Part shown: positions 1-9,800 of the stretch, in pieces
How positions within the stretch are numbered: the first letter of the stretch is position 1
Layout of the letters: each line of letters opens with the position of its first letter
From: Pseudomonas fluorescens
GTDB taxonomy: Bacteria > Pseudomonadota > Gammaproteobacteria > Pseudomonadales > Pseudomonadaceae
DNA: 64,000 bases
Direction: 5' to 3'
Assembly (NCBI RefSeq): GCF_900215245.1
Contig: NZ_LT907842.1
Span: forward strand, 1,426,001 to 1,490,000
Notes under the pieces: generated by a model
What the model saw: the letters and a program-made list of their open reading frames with translations, nothing else
Told to the model about the DNA's origin: nothing
Database searches by the model: none
Program-made: the position numbers and the translations under genes

Positions 1-92
1 AACAACACGTCTTTTTGTTCACTGGCCGTGTAGATCGTCAGAGGGCCTTCCATGACCTGGATTCGACGCAGCATCGGGACGGGACTATTCAT
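1..92 (-). CDS. STAS-domain protein, N-terminal fragment
   Basis: Only the first 30 codons are inside the window; the gene continues beyond position 1. The start is an ATG preceded by a good GGAGG ribosome site six bases upstream. The visible protein contains the stretch EGPLTIYTASEQKD, which matches the first beta strand and helix of STAS domains (anti-sigma-antagonist-like or chemotaxis-associated). It lies 33 bases downstream of a CheY-like gene, and STAS proteins occur in this place in some pseudomonad chemosensory operons, usually followed by cheA and cheW. That continuation is inference. No phosphorylatable serine region is in view, so the mode of action cannot be judged. Confidence 0.6.
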   Translation of the reverse strand, partial: MNSPVPMLRRIQVMEGPLTIYTASEQKDVL

Positions 93-125
93 GGAAACCT
101 CCTGGCCAGCGGTCGCCGGCCATCG

Positions 126-494
126 CTAGGGCAGAATCAACTTGGAGACCGCGGTGAGCATCTGCGCCGGCTGAAAGGGCTTGACCATCCAGGCCTTGGC
201 GCCGGAGGCCTGGCCTTGCTGCTTCATCGCATCGCTGGCTTCCGTGGTCAGCATGATGACGGGCGTGAACTTGTAGGCCGGCAACAGCCTGGCGGCCTTG
301 ACGAAGCTGAGACCGTCCATGTTGGGCATGTTCACGTCACTGACAATCAGGTGAATTTTGCGTCCATCCAGTTTGCTCAGCGCATCTTTGCCATCACAGC
401 CTTCGATCACGTCGTAACCTGCGCCTTTGAGCGTGATGCTCACCACCTGCCGGATGGAAGCCGAGTCGTCGACGATCAGAATGGTTTTGCTCAT
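126..494 (-). CDS. cheY: CheY-like single-domain response regulator
   Basis: A 122-residue receiver domain with no output domain. The acidic pair D9-D10, the phosphoacceptor D53 in the motif SDVNMPNMDG, T83 and K105 (MVKPF) are all in place. The ATG at 494 was chosen over an upstream in-frame start because the receiver fold begins there (MSKTILIVDD) and AGGAGC lies just before it. The stop codon of the upstream chemoreceptor is 13 bases away, so the two are co-transcribed. A standalone receiver next to a receptor and a STAS protein points to a chemosensory pathway output. Whether it binds a flagellar motor, a pilus or another target cannot be told from this window. Confidence 0.9.
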   Translation of the reverse strand: MSKTILIVDDSASIRQVVSITLKGAGYDVIEGCDGKDALSKLDGRKIHLIVSDVNMPNMDGLSFVKAARLLPAYKFTPVIMLTTEASDAMKQQGQASGAKAWMVKPFQPAQMLTAVSKLILP

Positions 495-507
495 CGGAAA
501 AGCTCCT

Positions 508-1692
508 CTAGAAAAAGGTGATTTCGCTGGCGTCGGCCTTGGCGTGTGGCTTGCCACCGTGAATAGCGTGTTGCTCAGGCATGGTGTAAGCCGTTGCAAG
601 CTCTTGCAGCCATTGCTCACTGAGCATCGGGGCAAGGGCATGCCCGCTCAGGCTCGATTGGTGACGCTGATCTAACTGCTCCTGCAACTTGCCCAGGTCA
701 CGAGTGATCAATGTCAGCATTTGGCTGACGCGGTCCTGAAACTGCAGGGCCACCAACACCTGGGCTATTTCGTCGGCGACCGTTGCACTTTGCTGCTGCA
801 GGTCATGGCTGTTACGCACAATGGTCTGGGCGTTGCCGCGAAAATGCTCGATAACCTGCGAGACCACCCGCTCCGAGTCGGCGAGGGTCAAGGTGTCTTG
901 TTCGGCGTGGTGGCGGGACATTTGCACCGTGCGTGCAATCGCGGCGTTGACGGTAATCACCGTTTCACTGATCTTGCGCCCGGTCTCGCCGGACATACTC
1001 GACAACTTACGCACCTCATCGGCGACCACCGCAAAACCTCGCCCCGCGTCACCGGCACGGGCAGCTTCGATGGCCGCGTTGAGGGCCAGCAGGTTGGTCT
1101 GGCTGGCGATGTCGCCGACAAACTTGGCCATCTGCTGAAGTTGCTCAGTGAAGCTGGACAGCTGCATGACCTCTTTGAGTTCGTTCTCTTTATTGGAAAG
1201 CGCAGCACGCAGGGCCAGTACGATGGAATTAAGGTCACGTTGGCCGACTTCCAGTAAGTCGACCAGTTGCTGGGAAGCATCCTGGCCACCAAGGCTGGAT
1301 ACGCTGTGACTGATGTTTGCTGACAGCGTGCCGAAACGCTCGCTGAGCTTGAGGATGGCGGTTTCGCTGAGCTGGCGGGCGGCTTCTATCTGCCGGGACC
1401 AGACCGGAAGCACGCCCTGGCATACGTCTGCCAGGCCCGAATCGACGGCCAGTGCCGCCGAGCCCGCGACCGGTTGCTCAAGCGGCTGGCACAGGCGGCG
1501 CCAATGCGCCTGGTGCGTGCGGTGTGCCCAAAGCCCCAGACCGATGCAAACCAGCAACACAACGCCCCCCGCGCCCACAGCCCTTGCGCCGAAGCCGTCG
1601 CTGTAGGCCACCGCAAGGCCGCCCAACAGGCCCGAAAAAGCGACGGGAAACATCGTCAAAGCAGCCGAAGGGGTGGGGGTCTGTTCGCTCAC
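508..1692 (-). CDS. Methyl-accepting chemotaxis protein without periplasmic domain
   Basis: About 394 residues. Two hydrophobic segments near the N terminus (around residues 10-55) are separated by only a few residues, so there is no periplasmic ligand domain. A helical region then leads to the highly conserved receptor hairpin ([20 protein letters not shown] followed by [15 protein letters not shown]). The protein ends in EITFF after a flexible linker. I chose the GTG at 1692 because GGGAGA lies six bases before it; a TTG six codons upstream is possible but has no ribosome site. It sits between a NarL-type regulator upstream and cheY downstream. The signal may be intracellular or membrane-energy related, but that is inference. 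Confidence 0.85.
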   Translation of the reverse strand: MSEQTPTPSAALTMFPVAFSGLLGGLAVAYSDGFGARAVGAGGVVLLVCIGLGLWAHRTHQAHWRRLCQPLEQPVAGSAALAVDSGLADVCQGVLPVWSRQIEAARQLSETAILKLSERFGTLSANISHSVSSLGGQDASQQLVDLLEVGQRDLNSIVLALRAALSNKENELKEVMQLSSFTEQLQQMAKFVGDIASQTNLLALNAAIEAARAGDAGRGFAVVADEVRKLSSMSGETGRKISETVITVNAAIARTVQMSRHHAEQDTLTLADSERVVSQVIEHFRGNAQTIVRNSHDLQQQSATVADEIAQVLVALQFQDRVSQMLTLITRDLGKLQEQLDQRHQSSLSGHALAPMLSEQWLQELATAYTMPEQHAIHGGKPHAKADASEITFF

Positions 1693-1790
1693 GATGTGTC
1701 TCCCAGTCAACGCAATCCTGACCGGTTGATCGGTGGTTAGATTGCTTGAGAGAGATACTGGCTAAATAATGGCATGAAGACCATCAGACC

Positions 1791-1843
1791 ATCCCTATTC
1801 TAGGGTAGGGATACCGGAAAATCGGGTAGGAAAATCCCTACCC
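1791..1843. promoter_or_regulatory. Cluster of TAGGGAT-type repeats before the chemoreceptor gene
   Basis: In 53 bases there are five copies or near copies of TAGGGAT or its complement ATCCCTA: 1791-1797, 1801-1805 (partial), 1806-1812, 1824-1830 (TAGG within GGGTAGG) and 1834-1840. Two perfect inverted repeats result: CCCTA-N3-TAGGG at 1793-1805 and GGGTAGG-N6-CCTACCC at 1824-1843. The cluster lies between the NarL-type regulator gene and the chemoreceptor gene. NarL-family regulators bind short heptamers in tandem or inverted pairs, so this is a plausible operator for the adjacent regulator. The assignment is inference from position and symmetry. Confidence 0.5.
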
Positions 1844-1854
1844 AAATGTGCCGT

Positions 1855-2484
1855 TCAAGAAATACCCAAGGTCATGGCGAACCGAACAATGTCGGCGGTG
1901 GAGCTGAACCCCATCTTGTCCATCAGCCGGGTTTTGTGGGTACTGACGGTCTTGTTACTGATGACCAACTGTTCGGCGATCTGGTTGACGCTCATGCCGT
2001 GAGCCAGCAAACGCAGGATCTGGAACTCTCGATCGGAGAGGCTTTCGACAAAGGTCTGTTGCTTCAAGCCACTGCTTTGCAGCGCGATCTGTTCTGCCAG
2101 CGCGGGGTCGAGGTAGCGTTGACCGCTGACGACTCTGCGTATGGCCACCAGCAAGGTCTCGGGATCTCGGTCTTTGGTGAGATAACCGAGTGCTCCGGCG
2201 CGCAGTGCACGTTGGGCAATGTGGATTTCGTTATGCATGCTCAACACCAAAATCGGCAGCGTTGGGTACTGGGTATGCAGACGCGCGATCAAAATCTCGC
2301 CACTGATGCCTGGCATGTTCATGTCCAGGAGCAACAGGTCGATCTCGACCTGACGCAACAATTCAATCAGTTGCGTGCCACTCTCGGCTTCGGCCACTAC
2401 CTGGACGTCGGCGACCAGCATGAACAACTGCTTGAGCCCCTCGCGCATGATGGTGTGGTCATCGGCGATCAGCATGCGAATCAT
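1855..2484 (-). CDS. NarL/LuxR-type response regulator
   Basis: A 209-residue two-domain regulator: receiver at residues 1-120 with the acidic pair D8-D9 and phosphoacceptor D54 (LLLDMNMPGI), and a C-terminal LuxR-type helix-turn-helix (SDREFQILRLLAHGMSVNQI, then KTVSTHKTRLMDKMG). The ATG at 2484 overlaps the TGA of the upstream kinase gene as TGATG, so the pair is translationally coupled and the kinase is the obvious partner. A TTG one codon earlier is less likely. It probably controls genes nearby, possibly the chemoreceptor operon through the repeat cluster immediately downstream. The signal and full regulon are unknown. Confidence 0.92.
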   Translation of the reverse strand: MIRMLIADDHTIMREGLKQLFMLVADVQVVAEAESGTQLIELLRQVEIDLLLLDMNMPGISGEILIARLHTQYPTLPILVLSMHNEIHIAQRALRAGALGYLTKDRDPETLLVAIRRVVSGQRYLDPALAEQIALQSSGLKQQTFVESLSDREFQILRLLAHGMSVNQIAEQLVISNKTVSTHKTRLMDKMGFSSTADIVRFAMTLGIS

Positions 2485-5354
2485 CAATACGTTTCCTTGT
2501 GCATTGGAATGAACGCCTGGACAGTCGTGCCCTGTCCGGGATGGCTGAAAATGATCACTTTGCCGCCCAACATCAGGCCACGTTCACGCATCCCGGCCAA
2601 GCCCAACGTCTGGCCGCCGACCACGTCCGGGTCAAACCCCTTGCCGTTATCCTGAATTTCCAGCAACCAATGCGTCTCCTGCGGGCTCAGGGTAACGCTG
2701 ACCTGTGTCGCGCTGGCGTAGCGGGCGATATTGGTCAACGACTCCTGCACGATGCGGAACGCAGCGGTAACGTGGCTTTCAGGCAGCGTCAGAGGAATTA
2801 TAGGCAGGTGCAGTACACACGGAACCTGGGTCAAGGTGACGAATTCGGTCGTCAGCCATTCAAGCGCAGAGACCAGCCCCAGGTTCAACGCGGACGGTCG
2901 CAAGCTGGTAGAAACATTGCGCACGACCTGGATCGTTTTATCGGTCAGCACCATCAACCGCTCAACTTGGGGGGTGAGTTCAGGCGTCGTGGCGCCAAAC
3001 TGGAAGCGCAATAACGAGATGCCCATGCGCAGTGCTGTCAGGTGCTGGCCCAGCTCGTCATGGATCTCCCTGGCGATCAGTTTGCGCTCCTCTTCGCGCG
3101 CCGTTTCGCGGCGGGTCGACAGGTCACGCAATTGTGCATTGGAGTTGGCGAGGCGCCGCTCGGCAGCACGCAGCCTGGAGATGTCCCGCCCCACCGCCAG
3201 TACGCTGACCACCCGCTTGCCGTCCACTTCGGGAACGAAGTGGATCAGCACCACTTTGGGCGCAGTCTTCAATCCCGAGAGTCGAAACTCCTGCTCCGTG
3301 GCTTTATTCTCTCGAATCACCTGAGCCACCAATTCGCAAAACAACTGGGACTGGTTATTGAGAGGGGCCACCGCGTCCATGGGCATTCCTGTCAGCTCCG
3401 GTGCGGCTGCGCCCACCCATTCTTTCAACCGTGCATTGACGTAGAGCACGTAGCCATGAGCGCTTAACCGAGCGACAGCATCCGGGCTGTTTTCAACCAG
3501 CGCATTGATATCGTGCTGGCGTTCGAGCTCCTTCTGGCGAGCCCTGACCAACAGGGTAATGTCGCGGCCAATCACCAATATCCGTGAGCCCGCACCCGCA
3601 GTATCAGCCACTGGCACCAGGGTTAAATGCACGTGCCGCACCTCATTGCGAAGCACCATGCCCTCATCGGCCTCCACCACCCGCCCGGCGGTCATGCACT
3701 GCTCGCAGAGCCCCTGGATTTTTTGCGCATTTAAACGACCGAATATCGATTCGAGCGCCGCGCCGGTGACATCACCATGGGATTTGCCCAGCGCGTTTAA
3801 CAACGCGGGGTTGGCCTCGACGCACTGCAGCCCGCTGGCCGGCGTCACCTCCAGCAGACAGAGCATATCCAGGGTGTGGTCGAAAATATTGCGGTAACGG
3901 CGCTCGCGCTCGCGCAGAAGTGATTCCGAGCGCCAGCGCTCAATAGCAATCGCAGCAATGTGGCACATCTGGCGCACGCGTTGAATTTCGCGCTCATGCG
4001 GCGCAGCGCCGAAAGGCTGGGATAACTCGAAAGTGCCCAGCACCTGGCCTTGTTTGTCGACGATGGGTTCGGACCAGCAGGCCGCAGGCATGCGCGCAGC
4101 CGCGCCGACATGTTCGGCCCCTACGAGCTGCACGCCGCAGGATCTGTGGGGTAAGGCCAGTTGCAGATAACCCACGAGTAACGCCAGCGTTTCCTGCAGA
4201 GAAGCGCCCATGGCCATGTTTTCGAAAATACCCAGACGCTCGTCTTCCAGCACCTGCTGTTTGCGCATCTCCGTAATGTCGTGGGCCAGCGCCAGCACAC
4301 CGATCACCGCGCCGTTATTGCTGCGCTCGGCCATCAGGCTGACCGCACAACTCACATAGTCGTTGCCATCAGCAATCGTCCAGGTGTTTATAAATTGCGC
4401 CGTTTCGCCCGTTTCCAAAACATGCCGCAATTGGCTCAGATAGTCACCCGCGTGCGCGTCAGGACGCGTGCCGATCGACTCGGCATAGGTCATTCCGGTC
4501 AACAGCAGAAAGGCCGGATTGACGTAGGCGCGCTGCAGGTTGCAGTCGTAACGCACGATGATATTCGGCGAGTTTTCCGCCAGCGTGAGAAATTTCAGCT
4601 CGCTGCCCATCAGCGTTTCGCGAAGCTGCCAGTTCTCGGTGATGTCTTCCAGTTGAGACACAAAGCAGGACGGTTGCCCCTGCTCGTCGCGCACCATCCC
4701 GACCGTCAACCTGACCCAGACCACCTGCCCGTTGCGGTGGATATAACGTTTATGCAGCGTGGCGCCATGCCTGGCACCGCGAATCAACTCTTCAATCAAT
4801 TGCTTGCCGACGTCGCGGTCTTCGGGATGGGTCAGGGCCATGAAGGTCGTGGTTTGCAACTGCGCTTCGCTGTAGCCAAGCAGTGTGCAGGTGACGCCAT
4901 TGGCCCTCAGCCAACGTCCGTCCAGAGCAACCAGCGCCAACCCCGTACCGGAAGAGTCAAAAATGGACCTAAGGGGAATATCAGCGAAACGTTCGTTTCC
5001 CGGATAAGGCGCCGCAGAGGCCATAACGGGGGTAATTTCAACAATAAAATAATGCGCCTGCCACCGCGTCATGGCTACGCTCAACCGACCTGACCCGGTG
5101 GCGGCGGCGTCGAAAAAAGCGCGTTCGTTGCCCTCAGCTTGTTTAACCGCAGCATAAAAAAGCCCGTGGTCTTCAGGCCGCAGCAGTGAAAGAAACTCGC
5201 CGGCCACGTCAGGGCATACCGCCTGTTGGCGCTGCACCTCCAGGAACGCCGGGTTGCCGGTGATAACCCTGGCATCGCGGTCCAACGCCACAACCACTCC
5301 CGAAAGACAGCCAAGCACGCTCTCGAGGGTTTTCAGCATCCCTTCATCAGCCAT
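2484..5354 (-). CDS. Cytosolic multi-PAS sensor histidine kinase (NarL-type partner)
   Basis: A 956-residue kinase with no predicted membrane segment. From the N terminus: a degenerate PAS (about 10-105), a canonical PAS/PAC (125-240), another PAS (250-370), a GAF-like segment (380-480), two more PAS domains (490-610 and 620-735), then a HisKA_3 dimerisation domain with phospho-acceptor H765 in AREIHDELGQ, and an HATPase_c domain (N box ESLTNIARYA, then DNGKGFDPD and GLAGMRERG). HisKA_3 kinases pair with NarL-type regulators, and the next gene is one, overlapping by one base. The ATG at 5354 has GGGAG five bases upstream; an ATG six codons earlier lacks one. The many PAS domains suggest redox or small-molecule sensing in the cytoplasm, which is inference. 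Confidence 0.9.
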   Translation of the reverse strand: MADEGMLKTLESVLGCLSGVVVALDRDARVITGNPAFLEVQRQQAVCPDVAGEFLSLLRPEDHGLFYAAVKQAEGNERAFFDAAATGSGRLSVAMTRWQAHYFIVEITPVMASAAPYPGNERFADIPLRSIFDSSGTGLALVALDGRWLRANGVTCTLLGYSEAQLQTTTFMALTHPEDRDVGKQLIEELIRGARHGATLHKRYIHRNGQVVWVRLTVGMVRDEQGQPSCFVSQLEDITENWQLRETLMGSELKFLTLAENSPNIIVRYDCNLQRAYVNPAFLLLTGMTYAESIGTRPDAHAGDYLSQLRHVLETGETAQFINTWTIADGNDYVSCAVSLMAERSNNGAVIGVLALAHDITEMRKQQVLEDERLGIFENMAMGASLQETLALLVGYLQLALPHRSCGVQLVGAEHVGAAARMPAACWSEPIVDKQGQVLGTFELSQPFGAAPHEREIQRVRQMCHIAAIAIERWRSESLLRERERRYRNIFDHTLDMLCLLEVTPASGLQCVEANPALLNALGKSHGDVTGAALESIFGRLNAQKIQGLCEQCMTAGRVVEADEGMVLRNEVRHVHLTLVPVADTAGAGSRILVIGRDITLLVRARQKELERQHDINALVENSPDAVARLSAHGYVLYVNARLKEWVGAAAPELTGMPMDAVAPLNNQSQLFCELVAQVIRENKATEQEFRLSGLKTAPKVVLIHFVPEVDGKRVVSVLAVGRDISRLRAAERRLANSNAQLRDLSTRRETAREEERKLIAREIHDELGQHLTALRMGISLLRFQFGATTPELTPQVERLMVLTDKTIQVVRNVSTSLRPSALNLGLVSALEWLTTEFVTLTQVPCVLHLPIIPLTLPESHVTAAFRIVQESLTNIARYASATQVSVTLSPQETHWLLEIQDNGKGFDPDVVGGQTLGLAGMRERGLMLGGKVIIFSHPGQGTTVQAFIPMHKETY

Positions 5355-5803
5355 CACAGCTCCCAGAAGCATCCGTTGCCAATCATTCTTCCCGCCGGGA
5401 AATGCCGCATCACAACAATAATAAAAAGATTATTAGCCCCGGTTAAATAAGACCTTAGTCATCAACTAAAAACGCTGTCACTCAACCCGGTCAATTGAAT
5501 ACCTGCCTGGCGAGTCTAGCAAAGCCACGGTTGAACGAAGAAAATTAGCCAGGCAACTCAAAACATGCCTCGCGAGACCGCCAGTCCGCGCTCTACGCGT
5601 TAACCGCCCTGGCGTTGCTCGCACGTTGGCCACTTGAAAAACTTGGCGATCAATTAATATTAATCCCACGCTATAACGAATTAAGCCCGCGAGGATGAGC
5701 ATCAACATTAGAGCGCCGACTTAATTGCCAGAAACCGCCATTTTTGGAAGAACGTAATAGGGGGACGGTCGGCTTGGTATTGTGCAAAAAACCGCTTCCA
5801 TAG
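5355..5803. other. Gene-free interval upstream of the PAS kinase
   Basis: This stretch separates the kinase start from the terminator of the reductase gene. It holds no open frame with a ribosome site and recognisable product; a 76-codon frame at 5478-5708 on the minus strand looks like noise. It has an AT-rich block at 5405-5460 containing the inverted repeat AATAAT-N6-ATTATT, likely part of the kinase promoter. On the plus strand a TTGAAA (5634-5639) is followed 18 bases later by TATTAA (5658-5663). A plus-strand transcript from there would reach the terminator at 5804-5835. Confidence 0.5.
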
Positions 5804-5835
5804 AAAAAAGGCGCCTGTTTCAGGCGCCTTTTTTT
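5804..5835. terminator. Bidirectional Rho-independent terminator
   Basis: A perfect 8-bp stem, GGCGCCTG (5810-5817) with CAGGCGCC (5821-5828), loop of three bases, flanked by A6 on one side and T7 on the other. It overlaps the TAA stop of the reductase gene and terminates it on the minus strand. It would work equally on the plus strand. Confidence 0.9.
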
Positions 5836-6724
5836 ATGTTTGGCCGTGCCGGTAGAACCGATCCAGCAACGCCGGTAACCCCGCCCGCCATGCCCGTGGC
5901 TTGATGCCAAAGGTGTGGAGGATTTTCTTGCAGGCCAGCACCGCATGTTGCGGTTCATCGGCCGCATCCGGCCGTGCCGCGTGGGCCTGGGCGGTCGGGG
6001 ACTCGATCGCCAGCGGATGGTAGTTGCGCGCTTCGGTGAGAATCGCCTGGCCGAGCGCCAATGGTGTGGTCGCCTCATGGCCGGCGTAGTGATACGTGCC
6101 CCACAGCGGCGCCGCGCAATCGAGTTGCTTGAGCACTGAGATGATTACCCGTGCAGCATCATCCACTGGCGTCGGGTTACCGCGTCGGTCGTCGGCCATC
6201 AGCAATTCATCCGGCTTCTCGGCACGGGCCAGGAAGCGCCCCAGGGTGCCGTCGACGCTGTCATCCAGCAGCCAGCCAAAACGCAGCATCACGTGTTGCG
6301 GGCAGGTGGCGCGCACGCTTTGCTCAATGCGCCACAACGCCTGGCCACGCAGGCCCAGGGGCACCGGCTCGTCCTTTTCGCTGTAGGCGGTGGCACGCGA
6401 GCCATCGAACACGCGGTAGCTGGACGGTTGCAGCAAGGTGATGTTGTGGTGTTGGCACAGTTCGGCCAGGCGCTCGATCGCGAACTCCTGGGCAGCCAAG
6501 CGGGTTTCGCTGACCGCTTCGGCCTGGAACCAGTCGAAATAGTAGGCGAGGTTGATCAACGCATCGGGACGGGTGTCGTCGAGCAATTGGGTGAGGCTTG
6601 CGGCATCCCAGCCGTCTTGGGGCGGTTTGGGTGCGAGGAAACCAATGTCTTCCTCTGCACCGAGGCGAATCAGCGCCTGCCCGAGGGCATTCCCGCCGCC
6701 CAGTAACATAAGGCGCATTCGCAT
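5834..6724 (-). CDS. RmlD-like sugar-nucleotide reductase / NAD(P)-binding protein
   Basis: A 296-residue short-chain-reductase-fold protein related to dTDP-4-dehydrorhamnose reductase (RmlD). A Rossmann glycine motif lies at the N terminus (MLLGGGNALGQ). LINLAYYFDW and the stretch LLQPSSYRVFDG correspond to the usual strand 4 and strand 5 segments. The family YxxxK appears only as a degenerate form around GLRGQALWRIEQ, so catalytic competence is uncertain. The start at 6724 was chosen because the homologous region begins there and the open frame further upstream would overlap the divergent lhr gene; no strong ribosome site is visible, and the ATG at 6718 is an alternative. It is a single-gene unit ending in a strong terminator. 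No sugar-biosynthesis genes lie nearby, so its substrate is unknown. Confidence 0.75.
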   Translation of the reverse strand: MRMRLMLLGGGNALGQALIRLGAEEDIGFLAPKPPQDGWDAASLTQLLDDTRPDALINLAYYFDWFQAEAVSETRLAAQEFAIERLAELCQHHNITLLQPSSYRVFDGSRATAYSEKDEPVPLGLRGQALWRIEQSVRATCPQHVMLRFGWLLDDSVDGTLGRFLARAEKPDELLMADDRRGNPTPVDDAARVIISVLKQLDCAAPLWGTYHYAGHEATTPLALGQAILTEARNYHPLAIESPTAQAHAARPDAADEPQHAVLACKKILHTFGIKPRAWRAGLPALLDRFYRHGQT

Positions 6725-6890
6725 AGAGTGTGCAGGCCCGGTCTGTTTGGAACGATGGTTATTATCGGCGGCCTTGTGAGCCATGCCGTGGGTGTTTGCC
6801 AGAATCGTTGCATTTTGCGGGTTTGTAGCGCAACCGTCACTTATAAAGTGCGGGGTTGCAAGTTGCACCGGCCGGCCGCATAAATTGTGA

Positions 6891-9800
6891 ATGAGCCTTC
6901 CCGAATCAACGGACACGGTCCTGGACGGTTTCCACCCCGCCGTCAGCGCCTGGTTCCGCAGCACGTTCCCCTCGGTGACCCGCGCCCAGGCCCAGGCCTG
7001 GCCGTTGATCCGCCAGCGCCGCTCGACACTGATCGCCGCGCCCACCGGCTCCGGTAAAACCCTGACGGCGTTCCTCGCGGTGCTGGACGACCTGGTGCAT
7101 CAGGGCCTGGCCAACGGCGGGCAACTGCCGGATGAAACGTTGGTGGTGTATGTATCGCCGCTCAAGGCGCTGTCCAACGATATCCAGATCAACCTGCAAA
7201 ACCCACTGGCCGGTATCACCGCGCAGTTGCAGGGCATGGGCCTGCCGCCGCTTGCGATCCGCACCGCCGTGCGCACCGGCGACACCCCGCAAAAAGACCG
7301 AGCGCTGATGCGCAAACGCCCGCCGCATATCCTGGTGACCACCCCCGAATCGCTCTATGTGCTGCTCGGCTCGGACTCCGGCCGGCACATGCTCGCCAGC
7401 ACCCGCACGGTGATCATCGACGAAATCCACGCCATCGCCGCCGGCAAACGCGGCAGCCACCTGGCCCTCAGCCTGGAACGCCTGCAAGGCTTGTGCAGCG
7501 AGCCGCTGACCCGCGTCGGCCTGTCGGCCACACAAAAGCCTATCGAGGCGGTGTCGCGCTTTTTAGTCGGCACTGGCCGTGAATGCGCCGTCGTCGATAT
7601 CGGCCACGCCCGCCCCCGCGACCTGGGTATTGAAGTGCCGCCGGTGCCGCTGTCGGCGGTGATGGCCAATGACGTGTGGGAGTTGGTCTACGACCGCCTC
7701 GCCACGCTCGCCCGCGAACACCGCACCACCCTGATCTTCGTCAATACCCGGCGCCTGGCCGAACGCCTGGCCCGGCACTTGAGCGAGCGCCTGGGCAAGA
7801 CCTGCGTCGCCGCCCACCATGGCAGCCTGGCCAAAGAAATGCGCCTGGACGCCGAGCAACGGCTCAAGGCCGGCGAGCTGCAAGTGCTGATCGCCACCGC
7901 GTCGCTGGAGTTGGGGATTGATATTGGCGATGTCGACCTCGTCTGCCAGATCGGCTCACCTGGCTCGATCAACGGCTTTTTGCAACGGGTCGGCCGCTCC
8001 GGCCATCAGGTCGGCGGCACGCCCAAGGGCCGCCTGTTTGCCACCACCCGCGACGACTTGATCGAATGCGCCGCCTTGCTCGACTGCGTGCGTCGGGGCG
8101 AGCTGGACACCTTGCACATCCCGGTCGCGCCGTTGGACGTACTCGCCCAACAGATCATCGCCGAAGTCAGCGCCCGTGAATGGACGGAGCAGGCGCTACT
8201 GGCGCTGATCCAGCGCGCCGCGCCCTACGCCAACCTCGACCCGCGCCACTACCAGGCGCTGTTGCAGATGCTCGCCGACGGCTATAACGGCCGCCAGGGC
8301 ATCCGCAGCGCCTACCTGCACCGCGACGCCGTAACCCACACCCTGCGCGGCCGCCGTGGTGCCAGGCTGACCGCCGTGACCAGCGGCGGCACCATCCCGG
8401 ACAACGCTGACTACAGCGTGTTGCTTGAACCTCAGAGCTTGAATATCGGCAGCGTCAACGAAGACTTCGCGGTCGAAAGCATCGCCGGGGATATCTTCCA
8501 GCTCGGCAACACGTCCTACCGGATCTTGCGGGTCGAGGCCGGCAAGGTACGCGTCGAGGATGCCCATGGCCAACCGCCGACCATCCCGTTCTGGCTCGGT
8601 GAAGCACCGGGGCGCAGCCATGAATTGTCGGCGGCCGTGGCGCGTTTTCAGGCGCAGTTGGACGCGCTGCTCAGCGCCACCCCCGGCGACCTGCAACCTG
8701 CTCAGGACTGGCTCACCGCCAGCCTCGGCCTGAACCACGCCAGCGCCGAACAAATCCTCGATTACCTGGCCCGCGCGCGCCTGGCCCTTGGTGCCCTGCC
8801 GTCCCAGGACACGTTGATCATGGAGCGCTTTTTCGACGCCTCCGGCGGCACCCAATTGATCATCCATACACCGTTCGGCAGCCGCCTCAACCGCGCCTGG
8901 GGCCTGGCCCTGCGCAAGCGTTTTTGCCGCACCTTCAATTTCGAATTGCAGGCGGCGGCCAGTGAGAATGCGATCGTGCTGTCGCTGTCCACCAGCCACA
9001 GCTTTGAGCTCGATGAGGTGTGGCGCTACCTGAACAGCAACAGCGCCGAGCACATCCTGATCCAGGCGGTGCTGGATGCGCCACTGTTCGGCGTGCGCTG
9101 GCGCTGGAATGCCAGTGTGGCCCTGGCATTGCCGCGTTATACCAGCGGGCGCAAGATCGCGCCGCAGATCCAGCGCATGAAGAGCGAAGACCTGATTGCC
9201 AGCGTGTTTCCCGACCAGATCGCCTGCCTGGAAAACCTCGCCGGCGAGCGTGAGATACCCGAACACCCGCTGGTGGAACAAACCCTCGACGACTGCCTGC
9301 ACGAAGCCATGGACAGCGAAGGTTGGCTGACCCTGTTGCGGCGCATGGAACGCGGCGAGGTGCGCCTGATCAGCCGCGACCTCCCCGCGCCCTCGCCCAT
9401 GGCCGCGGAAATTCTCAGCGCGCGCCCCTACACCTTTCTCGACGACGCCCCGCTGGAAGAACGCCGCACTCAGGCGGTGCTTAACCGGCGCTGGAGCGAC
9501 CCGCACAGCACCGACGACCTCGGCGCACTGGATGCCGAAGCCATCGCCGGCGTGCGCGAGGAAGCGTGGCCGGCCCCCAACAGCCTGGACGAAATGCATG
9601 AGGCGTTGATGAGCCTGGCCTGCATCGCCGCGGATGAGGTCACGCCGCAATGGGCCCAGTGGCTGCATGCCTTGGCCAAGGGCGGGCGCGCCTATCAACT
9701 CAAGAATGGCCTTTGGGTCGCCGTGGAGCGCTTGAGTTGTGTGCAGGCGATCTACCCCAACAACCTGCCGTTGCTGCCGGGCTTCGATGAGCCCTGGACT

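Noticed and set aside
5478..5708. A 76-codon minus-strand frame in the gene-free interval
   Set aside because: No ribosome site, no recognisable domain and arginine-rich low-complexity composition. Kept only as part of the description of the interval.
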